Below, in pieces: positions 46,693 through 59,847 of a stretch of DNA of 64,000 bases. The translations under genes were made by a program, and so were the position numbers. Origin of the DNA: Leptodontidium sp. MPI-SDFR-AT-0119 (lineage: Eukaryota; Ascomycota; Leotiomycetes; Helotiales; Leptodontidiaceae). Under the pieces are notes generated by a model that worked only from the letters and a program-made list of their open reading frames with translations, was not told where the DNA came from and ran no database searches. The stretch spans positions 1,550,001 through 1,614,000 of the forward strand of contig JAHLEZ010000003.1 of NCBI GenBank assembly GCA_020726505.1, given 5' to 3'. How positions within the stretch are numbered: the stretch's first letter is position 1; every line of letters begins with the position of its first letter.

Positions 46693-47925
46693 TTAAGCAC
46701 CAAATACGTCCTCATACCCGGTAAGCGTAAACCGATACCTAACATCATTATTATGCACCCTCGTCAACGCACTCTTCAATCCCTCCTTAGAAATCTTGAT
46801 CTCCTCCACCCAACTATCAACCTTCTTGTCAACAGCCAACTGCAACATAGCCAAGACTTCCTTCCTGCTTCCCAAATGACTTGCTCCAATCAAGCAGCCA
46901 TTGCTCAAGAAACTCTGCGCCTTAACTTCCTGTCCACTACCCTCCGGCAGACCAACAGAGACAAACTTGCCATGCACATCCAACAGGGCAAGGTACTGAC
47001 TCAGATCCATACCCTCGGTCGAGCTCGCCGTACAGATGATCAAGTCGAAGGTCATGATGTGCTCCTTATTCCAGTCCTTGTCGGCAGTGGCCAGGAAGCC
47101 ATCGGCACCCATCTTCATCGCATCGGCTTCCTTGGAGTGTGTGCGTGAGATGGCGTACGTCTCTGCGCCGAGAGCTTTCGAGAACATGAGTCCGAAGTGA
47201 CCGATTCCGCCCATGCCTACAATGCCGACTTTCTTGCCTGGCCCGGCGCCGTTGCGGACGAGTGGGCTGTAGGCTGTGAGTCCGGCGCAGAGCATAGGTG
47301 CTGCCTTTGTGGTTGCGAGACCGTCGGGGATGGGGAAGACCCTGCAGTAGTAAGTACTCCGTCAGCTTACTTTGCTCGTCTTGTGCAGTACCAGGGAGGG
47401 GAAAGCTTTATGAAGAGGGGATCTTACCAGTGTTCGTGTGTGCGCACATGAGAAGAGTAGCCTCCCTGGGAGATAATTCCTGTCTCTGGCCACTTTGCAC
47501 CATAGGTATCCAATTGGTGGCGGCAGTAAGTCTCATTATCGTTCTTGCATTGGCGGCACTCAAGGCAGGAGTAGGATTGTGCGCCTACACCAACTCTTTG
47601 GCCAGGCTTGATGAGGGTGACTTTTGGACCAACGCGAAGAGCAGTGCCCACAATCTCTGGAATTCGGTATCAGAAAAACTTGGTTCTGTTTCTAGCATAG
47701 GGAAGAGGGGGGGGTCTTACCATGTCCAACACACAATGGGAAATGCTGCTCGCCCCATCCACCGCTGATGGTATGCAAATCACTGGCGCAAACACCACAG
47801 GCTTGGATCTTGATATCGACATCGAAATCGCCAAATGGCTTTGGAGTCAACTCATTGAGCTTGAAATCGGTCCAGTTCTTGGGATCTTCAATCTGGAAGC
47901 CCTGGAAAGTATCTGGGTAAACCAT
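46693..47925 (-). CDS. NADP-dependent zinc alcohol dehydrogenase, cinnamyl-alcohol (Adh6/7) type
   Basis: Three exons (47721-47925, 47428-47656, 46693-47341) give 360 residues. The start is the ATG of MVYPDTF; a longer in-frame leader is non-coding in style. The catalytic zinc site shows ACGVCASDLH and, over intron 1, CVGHEIVG. The structural zinc cysteines are in YSCLECRQCKNDNETYC. The cofactor-binding motif is VGIVGMGGIGHFGL, and SRTHSKEADA, with S-R in the following loop, fits NADP(H) preference. Residues ending GYEDVFGA match the family C-terminus. It reduces aromatic and aliphatic aldehydes to alcohols or the reverse, in the cytosol. Its substrate class, cinnamyl-type aldehydes, is compatible with the CoA ligase 43 kb away, but there is no direct link. 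Confidence 0.94.
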
Positions 47926-48742
47926 CTTGACAGGACGAGCTGTAAATGGAATGGAAAGTAATTGAATGGAGAGGGGAGAATGGATTGAAGGGTTCAAATT
48001 TCGTAGAAGCAGAAGAGGAAGAGGAAGAATGTTGGAAAGTAAGGAAACAGAAAGGAGGATGAGCGGAGGATTAAATGCAACCTGCCCCTCCCTTCCTCAG
48101 CATACGACACTCTCGCAGCAAACAAAAAAACCCCACTCTCAACCTCATGGCGGGGTTCACGCATGCGTATCCTTGCTGTTGCCCTGCCGCAGGGATCCAT
48201 ATTATCCGTGTCATCGTATGGAGAGGCGTTTTCCCCAGAAGAAAAGTTGTGGTGTTGTTCCGATGCTCGGCTTTGTGCTGGAAGTTTTCCCACCAAACAG
48301 ATTGCGGCCTGCAGCTGGGGGCAAGCCTGGCAACGTGACAAGCACGAGCAAGAAGAGCAGCCATCTTCCAACGCGAGGCTGGTATGGGAAAGAGAATTTT
48401 CTCTTTTTGACTTGGTGATCATGAAAGTTTCACAATTCGAGACGTAAACGATTCGTCGCCTTGGGGAAATTGTTTGTTGAACTGAGTTCGGGTTAAATCA
48501 GTGCGAGGCCAAGCCTTGCCCAGGTATGCCATTCCATAGTCTGCTCACAGGAAAAGTTCAACGGGAGCAAAGATAATCATACAATTGAAACGTGAAGCGC
48601 GGATATTATGACCCCCCTTTACCCCAACGATGTCCTCCATGGGCAGCTAATTGATGGCTGACCCAGTAAACTCCGCACATGAACGCCCAAAACGCAGCAA
48701 GAAAGTATCTATGATACAATATCAAGTACAGTATTAAGTGAA
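47926..48742. other. Intergenic stretch, 0.8 kb
   Basis: Upstream region of the dehydrogenase and 3' flank of the Nto1 gene. Several overlapping frames exist on both strands, with no domain. Confidence 0.45.
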
Positions 48743-51700
48743 TCAGCGCCTCCGCGCTTTCTTCTTTGCTTTGCCTTTCTTCGCTTTCGATGGGCTCGCC
48801 GTAATAACAGTGCCAACGACTTCGGTGGTGCCAGTTTTGAAGTCTGCTCCGAGGCCTCTCAATTCCTCATCATCCATTTCACTGAGTTCCTCGCTGAAAC
48901 TCGACATGACATCTGCTCCTTGCAGAAGACTGGTACCTTCGGGCTGGAAGTCCTTCAAATAATACGGGATTCCTCCATTGGCCAATATCTCAGCCTGATC
49001 AGTGTTTGTATCACCGTTCGATGTAGGTGGTGTAGGCGGTGCAGGCTGAATGACCTCTTGAGCCGAAACGTATCCGTTCGTGTCAGGAGACGTGCTTGAA
49101 TTCTTGATTCCATTCGCTTGAGATGCCTTTTGTGAGACATTTCCATCAACCTCGACGAGCGCAGTGTCTGTGTTGATTGTATTGTTTTCAGTGGGTAAAG
49201 CAACATCGCTGCTTTCATTGTCTGCTTCGCCCGGTGCATCTGCGTCCGGCATCAACACGTCTTCGGAAACGGCAGAGGACTGCTGTACTCCAGCAGCCGT
49301 AGTTGCGGTATCGCTGGCACGCGCCATTGGGGCATCTTGGTCAGCGTCGAGATCTCCTACAGAACCTGTATCGCCCAGAGATACTGAAATGGAATCTTGG
49401 CCAGCAGAATAGCTGGAATCGAGCAGCTCTAGAAGGTCCTTTAGGTGTCTGTCGACAGGCTTGCCACTGATCTCAGCTTCTGATTTCACCGCCGCTTCTA
49501 ATTGAGGTTGGACCGCCTTGATGATTCGTTTGCCAAGTCGTCGCCGCTCCTTGATGTCAAGTGGTGTCTTCTTGATTGTGGAACCTTTCTCGAGTTCTCT
49601 TGAGACCGCTGTCTCGGGCTTTATCGGAGGTTCCGATAGGATTCCGTTTCGGAAGATTTCGCTGAACTCGAGCGCAAAAGACATCGCCGTGGTATAAAAT
49701 CGACTCTCGACCTTCTTCTGCATCTTCAGCAAACCATCAGTGAAGATCGTCCTGATATCAAGTCTACTTACAGTCAGCTTATAATTATCGGATCGTTGGG
49801 GGGTACTTACGTAAGGGACTTCTCAAGGATTTTGGGCAGCATCCTGGCGACAGGAAAGTAGACCGAATCCACGAGGTCCTCCTCAAGTGCAACTGCTTGG
49901 AATTTCTCGACTTCTCGCATTACTATGTCATCTGAAAGAGACTTCAGTTTCTCTAGATCCTGAATGAGAGTCTGGGCAAATTCGATTCGTCGGTTGAGTC
50001 TTGTTCTGCCAGCGGAACCCATCCCAGCGAAGTTTCTGCGGGTAATTTCCATTGAAGAAAACGTCTCCATTTGCAGTTGTAGTCGCTTGAGTAGTGCTGC
50101 GCCCCTGCGTGCCTCGCGCTTGAGCGTCCAGTATCGACATGCATCCGCGGTGTACTCTTTTCGCTTATGGATATTGAAGCGAGAAAGTGACCTCTCCACA
50201 ATATCGAAACTATACTTGGGAATGACAGGCGCACCAGAAGGGAGCTTCCAGACCGGTTTCTGGGGTTGGTTCCCCTTCTTCTTGCCATCTGCCAGAGTTA
50301 ATGCAACCTTGGCGCCTGTGAGCTGTGATTCGTCTGGTTGATGCTCAGTGACGGCATGCCGGTGCGTTGCGGCCATTGCGAGTGCGGATGCTTGACTGTC
50401 AGCCCATAAGCGACCACGCATAGTTCTCTTGTAAAAGTTTCTTGCTTCTCGAGTCGCTCGTGCCACGTCGTTCTCCTTGGCGTAATCCGAAGGGCAATGT
50501 TTGTCGCAGAAAGCTTTCAGAATCGTAGTCCCATCAAGGACCGCAAGAGTGCCATGATTGTTTTTCATCTTCAGAAACAGTCGGGCTCTCCTTGCGCAAG
50601 TGACATGGAAAGCTTGGTAACATGACTTGTTTCCGCACTGAATGCAAGCACCCATACGCTGATTACAAAGGTAGCACGTTAATTTCCATCGGGTCTTTGG
50701 GACCTTTTCAACCTCCATTACGGGTTCCATGAATGTGTGGTTGCCAAGGGAGACTTCTGGGATCCACATCGCGCAGAGGAGATGGGCCCATTTGGAAGCA
50801 TTCGTTTGTTTGAAAGCTCCGTCTGTATTGGGGCAGAAGATACATGTCTGTCTTAAATTAGTACACTGCGTTGCAACAAACTGGGTATAACATACCGGGA
50901 TGCCACGGCCAATCAACTGGCATTTTCTACAGAGCCACTGGCCTTCAGGGATGAATGGAACACCATAGCACTCCTGGTGCACCGCTAAATCACAACCGTC
51001 ACAAAAAACGATGGCGTTGGTATTCTCACAATCTCCATCATCGCAGATAGCACATTTGCTATCCTGTTCCTCTCCAACTTGCGGCTCGCCATTCACTGCT
51101 GCAGCTGAGCTTGACCTAGGCCTATGGGTTTGTGGTGGCTTTGGATTTGGCTTGGGTATACGCTTCTCGAGGGCGTGCCATTCCTTTTCGATTTTGGTGA
51201 TGGTGATCTCAAAAATTTCTCGCGTAATCGGCTCCCAACTGGACGATTTGCGATCAGCATTATATGCTTCCAGCCATTTATCATCCTGCTCGTCCATATC
51301 ATACTCTACACGACCTACACTGCCTGTTCCTGGAACGACTATGCCTTCGGCATCGCTCTTGGTCCCAGGTCCCAGGTCCATGTCTTCGTCAAGATTTCCG
51401 TCGGAGACTTTGATGAGTGTGCGCTCTGGACGAACAAATATATCACTCTCCTGATAGCCAACATTTGCCATAGATTTATCCACGTATCGAACGAGCCCAA
51501 GAGCCTTGTCTTCGAATCGAGCGAGGGTGTCGGTCTTGCGGTATGATGGTTGCGGTAAAGTCAGTCTCTCCTTGGCATTTATGTTGGTCACTGGTGGCAT
51601 GGCCTTCGGGGTCTTTGGAAGAGATATAGCAGGTGCCACAATGACATTGCTAGCACCAAGTTCTTTCATGGCTTTAGCAGTGAAAAAGGCAACGGGGTCT

Positions 51701-52407
51701 TTTGGAGGCCGTCCTGGCCTTCTCTTCCCACCACCTGGTGTTCCAGGAATGCTGATAGTCAGGACCTCGCCGTTGACAGAGCCCACAGGTGTAGGAATGC
51801 CATCGCTCTTAGCCTTCAAGTCTAGGATGCCATTCGGTGTCCGTAGGCCATTCGCAGATGCCTCGCCGTTTCCTGGCGTGACGGGCCTCGAATCTAGTAT
51901 GCCTTCGACTTCGTGCGCGCTGAAGGCGCGTAATGGAGCGTCGATGTCGAGATTAGGGTGAAACTCTTCCCAGGCGCGTTCTTCTCTTGGTTTGTACCCA
52001 TCACTCTGTACCACAGCTGCAGCCTGAGCCGCAGAAGTAAACCTCATAGGTGGCTGTTGCGACCTTGGGGCTACCGTCCGTGTTCGTGTGCTTCGATCTC
52101 GCCGGTTGTAAACCTCAGGTACCAGACCCATAGCCGCGTTCTCTCGACCAATTCGACCTCGTGGACCTATGTAGTTGTATCCTCCAGGTCCAGTTCCACC
52201 AACTGGCACTTCGTTGCCCTGGTCGTCAACGTATCTGCCTCCACCTCCTGGGCCACCCGGGATGTATTTTCTTCTCTTGTGAGGTGGTTCGGAGGCGATG
52301 TTAGCAGGGGTGGATTTGTCAGAAGGGGCTGCGCCAACTGATCGCGGTCGAGCTGTTCGTATTCTGCTGGATGCAGGACGGCGGGGCGTTGCTGGCAAAG
52401 GTGCCAT
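48743..52407 (-). CDS. NTO1: Nto1-like PHD-finger subunit of a histone acetyltransferase complex
   Basis: Three exons (50896-52407, 49811-50847, 48743-49763) encode 1189 residues. The start is the first ATG; codons before it begin with TTG only. An AT-hook-like RRPGRPPKD lies near residue 230. An EPL1-like region precedes a PHD finger, CAICDDGDCENTNAIVFCDG, then CDLAVHQECYG, and an extended PHD: CIFCPNTDGAFKQT, WAHLLCAMWIPEV, CYLCNQRMGACIQC, CYQAFHVTCARRA. Intron 1 (50848-50895) has no stop and is a multiple of three, so unspliced it would insert 16 residues between GRGIP and TCIFC. A second intron joins the C-terminal Ser/Asp/Glu-rich tail, which ends in a basic KAKKGKAKKKARRR. This BRPF-type PHD module is the reader and scaffold of the yeast NuA3 H3 acetyltransferase. 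No bromodomain is visible. Confidence 0.93.
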
Positions 52408-55400
52408 TGTCCTCTTCAATCAATATGGGTAATGTAATCGTAGTCAAACAGACTTTGGTGGGGTTCGGCGCGTGGAGACCTAAGGATGATGAGGTGCAAG
52501 GTCGCTGCCCGGATGAGGGGTGAAGAGCATCGGGAGTAGAAGGCGAAGAGATCGCGCTTGACGCGTGGTACTACAAGGACTTGGTGATGTACACTGTCTG
52601 CAGTGACAACGTACTGAAGGTGAAGTCGCTGGCAAGCAGTGGACGTTGGCGTTGGCAAAGAAGGAGTATCTGGCGCGACGAGGTTGACGTCCCAGGAGAG
52701 ACACGGCGGGACGTTTTTCCGAATCCCTGCCAAGCCCGGAAAGCTGTGGGGCTTCGATTTCACCTGCAGCCTCGCCTCGCTACCATAGCCAATCCAATCT
52801 CACTCTACTTTAAGATCGCCTCACGTTGTTTCATTGTTGATACTTAGCCGGGTTTTACGTGAGGGCCGGGCAAAGCATGCGGAATCAAGCGAGCCTCACC
52901 AAAAACCTCACAATTTCTGGACTTCAAAAATATTTAATAAACTCCAAGCTTTATCATTCTGTTATGATAAACTTGCAGTAGAAAGCTTTAGTTCTCTTTT
53001 GTTTTATTAAGCCTAACTTTGCGAGATCAAATTGTATACTGGGCTTAAAACCTAGAAAAGGTCGCTTTCCTCACTCAATTTTGGCCTGCCCGGCCCTCAC
53101 GTAAAACCCGGCTTAAGTACACAATCAGAATGTTGTCTATTGTCCCTCAAATCGCTATTCCTTAAGCTGTTGCTCTTTCTTCGTGGCTCTTTTCAAGTTG
53201 TATTTGCGGCTGCTCCAAGGCAGCGAGCTAGCCACTCGACGCCTCTCCCGTCTCAATTCACGACAAATCAACATACTGATGAGCCAGCGCCAATCCGTTA
53301 TCCAGGCAAGCCCAGGTCTCACAGCATAGTATGCATACCCAGCTAAGGGACTGTATTTATAGAAATCCCTATTATTCATCTTTCCGAGATCGCTAACAAT
53401 GAAAACGTAGGAATTAGAGTTGGACCTATCGTTTCCGTACAGAAACCTTCCGTATCTATTCAATTTGAATGTCCCAATCGATTTCGTGGCAATCGTACAG
53501 CTTGAACCGCTTTTGGACTTTGGACAGGAAGACTCTCATGACTTGTGGGTCAGTATGATCCCTGAATGTGTGGAGTCAGTATCCGCTATTCGCTGCGGGA
53601 TGATTAACTTGTGAGCTGCATGCCAAGTCTCATCCTGGAAAGAATCATCAAAAAAATCATAAGGACGAGTCTTATAGACAGTCTGAATGAGGGTATTCAG
53701 TACGATTTAGATCCGAAAGCCCTGGTTACACAGCATCTCGCTAAGGCGGCGAAATCCAACCAACGCTTACAACAGGTTCATCAATATTCTTAGGAGACCA
53801 TGAAGAATGCCTTCGACATGATGAAGCTGCTTCTATTGACAACGGAAGTTCCGTTGTCGCCGAGTCATGTCTCAACACTCAATTAAATCATGGAATAACA
53901 AGCAAAGCCAGAGCTCCTCTTCATCTCACTCAATTTTTCCGACCTCGGACTCCCCTTTTCCTTCATTCCATTTTCTCCTCTCACAGCGAATCTCAACGGC
54001 TGTTCTGCACGTCAAGCGTCCAAAAGTACCATGTTCTACTACTTGACCTCCCCCGACATGGAAATTTAAGGCCTCTGAAGGTCTCTTTCACATTACCTAG
54101 CATCGCTGCTCTCCTTGCAGATGTCATATCTTAGCATGCCAATGGTGGGAAAGCGGATATTGTTCGCAGTGATATCGGCAGTTATTCTTGATTATATATC
54201 GCGCCCAGATATCCAGATTTAGAATCTAGCATCTTTGTAATAGAATGTGAGCAGAGCTATGTCACAAGAACATACTGGGTCTGTATGGGCGACAAGACTT
54301 ACTTCGGTGCTGTCCTCGGCATGGTGCTGTTTCCCCATTCTTGAGTGCTGAAGCTTCTCGGGAAGTTGGATACTGAGTTGGATGAGGAGCTGATCTCGGA
54401 TATGGAAAGCACAATTAGCTGGCCGTACTGTTGTGACCTGTTCCAAATGCTTCATCACGGCTGAGGGACTGGAGAAGCTCTGTGCAATGCGATTACTGCT
54501 GGACCTTGATGGTCGCTGCTGGCAGGCATGACATTGTCGAAAGGGCGAGAGAGAAGAGCCAGTGACTGCGGAAGACGATGAACGATAGTCGTTCAGTCGT
54601 CGTGCAACTTGCTCGTTATGCATAGGGTTTACAACTAGGAAAAGTCGACTTGTTTGGAAGGGGAGTGGAGTCTTGGGCAGCAAATGAGGTCTTACTTGCG
54701 GAGGACGAAGATCTCGATTGGTATCTCTGACATCGGCGGACTATCAAGTGTTTGTACGGAAATTCCGCTCTTACTGACTCCAAAAACTACTTCCAGACAG
54801 AGTCACGGGAGAACAGACCCAAGAAGCGCAGCTCGCAATCGCAGCTACTGTTCAAGACCATTTCCTTACCTACTGGGATGCAGCTCGGTCGGAGGATTTT
54901 GGGGGAAGTACATACTTTCCAACTTGCATACGACCCTTGACAGCTGAAGCATCCCTGTGGGCCATCTCATTGGGCCCCGGAACAAAAGTTACGAGAAACA
55001 AACTTTGCCATGCCTGACTGTCAAAGCCTGGCAGCATTGCGACATGTCAAATGTCGGATGGCTGACAAAAATAGGTAACATAAGGTTTCTCGCTGAAGTA
55101 TGTGCTACGACTACAGGATGTCAAGGCCCTTGATGGCCTGCGAGACTCGCGACTTTCACAACAGATGCGATCCAACTCTCAATGCCAACAGGCTCGATGA
55201 AAAATCTGCTGCTGTTGATACGAGTTATAAGCATATGAACCCCGACTTATCACACTCCCTGGAACTTGATATTTCGTTTGTCAACACTTCTGTTAAATCT
55301 TCAAATACGGAAGTTTATAGGGTTGCCGCTTAGCAGTACATTAACATTAGGTATTCAATACACCAATAGTGGGATCTTGTCAAAGCAGCAAGGCTTTCTC

Positions 55401-57305
55401 AAGAATGCGAGCTGTCAGAGAGGTTTGTGGCACTTGGTGTCTTGTCTCAGGTCTTGGTACAGTCATAATGACATCAGAAATTACCCCACACTGCTGGCTT
55501 GCTCGACGACAACTACTGCGATTGCAACAGTCTCTGGTCGTAAGGCTAGAAGGAAAAGAAGTTTTCTCCAAGTTCAACCAGAGAATAAGGTTATTCTAAA
55601 CCTACTCCTCTCCTACTTTAGAGTGCAGATGGTTCTCTCGGTAGACATACCTCTGGCCGATGGCATTTCAAAGACCACCGAACATCTGGTCACCGTCACT
55701 ACTCCCACTGCGAGGCACTTATCCAACTGAAGAGAAAGCACCGCAGCGACAATTGAATTAGGCTTCTGGGTAGACTGACGATACCTGTGCGGCTCGGGAA
55801 CTTGCATTACATCGATCAACGCAGCTTCACTTGGCACTGGCTCTCCTCATCCCGGAGCCTTGCCCTGGCCTACGCGCTGCAGTTTCCCCTCCCCTCTCCT
55901 CACTCGCATTTTGTCAACTTCGAAGTCGCTCGTGCCGTCAATGGGAGGGAGCTCCGAGAAAAGGAGAAGAGGAGATTTGGAATGATGAGAGTTTCCAGAA
56001 ACCTTCTGGACTAGTCGACTGTCGAAGACATGCCTGGGGTATATATTAGACATTTCTCGTGGCTGGCGGACGCTGAAGTTGGCTTCTGGCTGCTGGGCTC
56101 TGGAATCAGCCAAGCCTTTGGTGATGGTTGCTGGACAAGTCGCCGGCGGGGCGAGCAGCTGTGAGGTTCTGCCCGCATCGGGCATCGCCAATTTTCTCCA
56201 TGGGGTTTAGATTCAGTGATTGACATTCAGGACATCCAATGATCTCGAGATCTTCAAGCCGTGCGTTGGAGATCCCTGATCTTGGCGCACATCAAGCGAG
56301 TCCAGCCTCCATCATGCCGGAGTTTTGACAGGTCTCGTCCCTCTTCCTCGGAATTGTGTGGGGGGGAAAAGTGCTTCCCTGGTGCTTTTGAGGTTACACT
56401 GAGAGGTTAATGCTGGCTTGAAGGTCCCTGCTCCAGCTCTGTGAGAGGCGCCACAATTCACCCCCAACACCGTCCGGACTGATCATGATGATGTCTGATG
56501 TCCCCCCCTAACCTTGTTCGGATCAATTCTCCGAAGGTCTTGCATTGTCCCAGGAAAAGGAAACAAATCAACAAGACATGGTGAGAAGTCCAGATCCAGA
56601 ACATATCAAATTCCCGCTCATAAGAAATGCAGCTATCTATCGATTGCAGAACCCACTGCCTACAGCACGAGGTTAAGACTTAGTCTCGTCACCTTGTCAT
56701 CGAATTGAACAAGAGCAGCGTTCTCGACGAGTTTAAATCGGACAGGCTTGAGGCCGGAGCTGGCCAAGCAACTGGAGGCTGCAGGCGGGGTTGTTCTGGG
56801 AGGCACCACTGCTTTCAGCTTTCAAGCCACCACCACCATGTCTCCGATTAATAGGTCTGGCTACTGCAGCCAGCGTGTTCACACAAGCTCTTCCCATGCA
56901 TTTGGCTGCATCAACCCCAGCACGACTTGCCGCTATCGATAGTTTACAGTGCAAAAGGTCTTGTCCAGAGGAAGCCCGCCACGCACTGTGGCCGAGCTGA
57001 GACAGACACATGCATGCCATTATAACAAATACGACTTCCCCATTTATTTCAAATGACTTTTTCCATTTTTTTCTTCGTCTTGATCAATTGTGAATTTTGG
57101 CCTCCTAATCGCCCTCTGGGCTATTTGATTCGACTGAGCCTTACCGAAGAGAAGCTTCGCAGTTGAAGTATCGACGATCCCTTCTTCACTGGAGCTGCCG
57201 TGATCGACCATTGGCAGCTCACCTTGACGTCGTCGTACGGACGATCACCAAATACCTCATCGCTGTGACACTCGTACGAGCAGAAAAACATTTTTAGTGA
57301 CGAAT
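52408..57305. other. Gene-free stretch, 4.9 kb
   Basis: The first part is the NTO1 promoter; the end is the promoter of the next gene. A Harbinger-like MITE lies at 52847-53112. Frames up to 154 codons, such as minus-strand 54219-54683, have no domain and no clear exon partners. Confidence 0.45.
52847..53112. repeat. Harbinger-like MITE, 26-base perfect inverted ends, TTA duplication
   Basis: The ends GCCGGGTTTTACGTGAGG... and ...CCTCACGTAAAACCCGGC are perfect complements over 26 bases. Both sides carry TTA (52844-52846 and 53113-53115), the target used by PIF/Harbinger elements. The 266-base interior is AT-rich and non-coding. Only this one copy is in the window. Confidence 0.88.
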
Positions 57306-59847
57306 ATGAATATCAGTATGTCTTTGGCCATGTCAATGGCTGGGAAACCCAAACCACCTTCCAGAACAAGTTCTTTGCGAACACCGATCAAGGGAACAGT
57401 GAGATCCAGTTCCGTATGCTCCAAGGACTTTTCTTTGTACAAAGGGATTTCAGATAGACCGCTGGGCTGGAAACCAAAACGGCCAGACAGGAACCCAGCG
57501 AGACTTTCAACGTGCAACCCAACACTTGGAGAGCCAGTGATCGAAATGAGTGCAAGGAAATGGGACGGGGCTGCTAGGCGGTCCGTTGATTGGGATGGTC
57601 TTAGAAGAGTGAGCTCTCTCTAGTTGTGAACCATTGAGTTGTCAGCTAACGTTCATGTCAGGACCCCGAGTTATGGTACCACGATGGCAATTGCCTGGTG
57701 CATTTATATGAGCATGGTCAATCCAGAAGAGGACCAGCATTCAAAATTCCAATGGATGCCCTCCTCCAAACAAACTGCCGCCCACTTCTTGACCGGTTCT
57801 TGGCTGCCAGCCCTGGAGGGTCCCCATCCTCACAAGGGAGCAGCAACGACAGCTACTTCAGCCAATCCAGAGATAAAGTATACGAACTTTACATTCCGGC
57901 GCCTCCCAATGTCGACCGAGGAGAAGCATTCCTATACCACACAGCGACAAGGAACTTCTTCGCTTGGATATTCGGAAAGTCATTGGTCGGAGTCCACCTT
58001 GGAGGTGCCCTCGTTGGCCTCTTGAACAGTATGAACGAGTTCAGATCTACATCCGAAGATAACGTTCAGGGCATCATCGACTATATGGACGAAGAAGGAT
58101 ATGCGGATATGAGAAATGCCCCAGATCACGCATTGGCAATTCTCTACTTCGCGGAACACTTCCGATTTAGAGATTTATGGATTGATGCATTTGCACACTG
58201 CACTGGCATGAACGAGAAACTGATCGCCAGTCCTGGATTTGAGGTGCGTTGAGATCGTAACGTTACTTGAAATACATACAGACTGACTTGACCCAGTTTA
58301 TTGCCAGAACCACACGGGCACTCGTAACACGATCGAGATTTGAAATGGATATGAGATTGGACCAGTGTGGAGAGAGACTCAGCTCCTTCCTTTCAGACGA
58401 CTTGTCCGATTCACATCTCGGCCTTTCTTCTGCAGCTCGAGCCCACCTCGACAAATTCCGATCCTTCCTACAGTCATACTATGTCGCTAAGTTCGGCTAC
58501 TATCCACCGGCATGCGAAGCTGGACGAGTCGCCTTCCCCAAAAGCATCTATGCTCAGATGTGTTCGGAATTCCACAAACTATATGAATACTTGGTGGATA
58601 AATCCCGCACGGCGGTCGACTCTCTTCCGCTTGCACATGCTGGTGGAGTTTGTGTTCTACAGAACGTGCAAGCTTTCGACCAGCGGCACAAGTATCAGCC
58701 GTTGGAGAACCCATTCCCTCTGCTTCCAGAGACCGAAGATAACTCAAAACCTCCCGCGAATAGGCGACTCAGTCTCATTTTCAAAGCCGATAAGATGAAA
58801 CCAGATCCACGACTGGTAACGCTCTCACACCTTGTCAAAGCTACCAATGGACAAGACCAAACACTCCTCGAGTCGACACTCATCCGAGCTTACAGAGGAT
58901 TTGAGAAAGACTGCGTCTTCTACCCAACTAAAGACAGGAACGAGAAGCTGTCGCAGACAGACGCACGCAAAGTGAGATGGATCCTCGTCTATACAATTCT
59001 GCAGACTCTTCTTTCAGCAACCTTGGCTCCAGATGAGGTTCGCGACACTCATAACGTGTCATATAACATCTGCGTGCTTACCGCTGGATGTCCACCATGG
59101 AAGGAACGACCATATGAGACTCTACTCCGAACGCAAACTGACCAGATGAAGGTTGACTTCAAGACTGCAACGTCTCAAGTTTCGCCAGGTAGTGAGATCG
59201 CTTCCCCTTCCGAGATTAGGCCTGATATCGACTACTTCGCTATCACGCATGCCCGCGTCGACAGTGAAATCTCATTATCCTCCAAGACGTCAAGGAAAGG
59301 AACAGTTAGAAGAGCACTCAGCACACTTGGAAACATGCCCGAGCTTCGCCATCCCAAACCACAGCGCGCATCCTACCACGAGATTCTTGTCCACGGATAC
59401 GGCAACGGAACCAACAACGTGTGCATCACAGCTAGACCTGCAACCACAAGTCCCGAGGACTCGCCACGGAAGAACTCTACCTCATCCGGCTCCTCGTCCG
59501 TGGAAGATCTCTCCTCGAGATGGTCGAACACTTCATTCGGTGGCGCTGACAGTCCTACGACAAGTGCTTCCAACAGCCGACGAGGTTCTGATGCCAGTAT
59601 CGAGGCCTCTAAGAAGTCTATCAAAAACTTTCTCGACCGACCTATGAGCGCGCTCGGTTTGGCTAGACCACCCAGCAGTGTTTACTCAGAGAGCATGCAT
59701 GATGAAGATATCCTGCAGCCAGACCCATTGCAGGTAAAGAAGAACGAGCAGGACTTCATGAAAGTCACCACCGAGGTGAAGGTTGAGTGGGAAGAGAGCC
59801 ATCTCGGCCCTGCCACTGACGAGCTGACTGAATTTCTTCACGCTTAA
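57306..59847 (+). CDS. Conserved filamentous-fungal protein of unknown function (probably DUF8004 family)
   Basis: Three exons (57306-57608, 57662-58243, 58297-59847) encode 811 residues. The ATG at 57306 is the first in frame. A Ser/Pro/Arg-rich N-terminus leads to DPELWYHDGNCLVHLYEHGQ, then a well conserved middle: FFAWIFGKSLVGVHLGGALV, a helical block IIDYMDEEGYADMRNAPDHA, ILYFAEHFRFRDLWIDAFAH, and YYPPACEAGRVAFPKSIYAQ, ending the core near YNICVLTAGCPPWKERPYE. The last third is disordered and Ser-rich. I recognise this as a widespread ascomycete protein; the Pfam name DUF8004 is from memory and should be checked. The core begins somewhat like a BTB-type fold, but that is a weak impression. 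It has no signal peptide or membrane helix. Confidence 0.88.

Noticed and set aside
54219..54683. A 154-codon minus-strand frame with CHAC-like cysteines
   Set aside because: The cysteine spacing is not a Zn2Cys6 or C2H2 finger, and no flanking exons or domain could be found.
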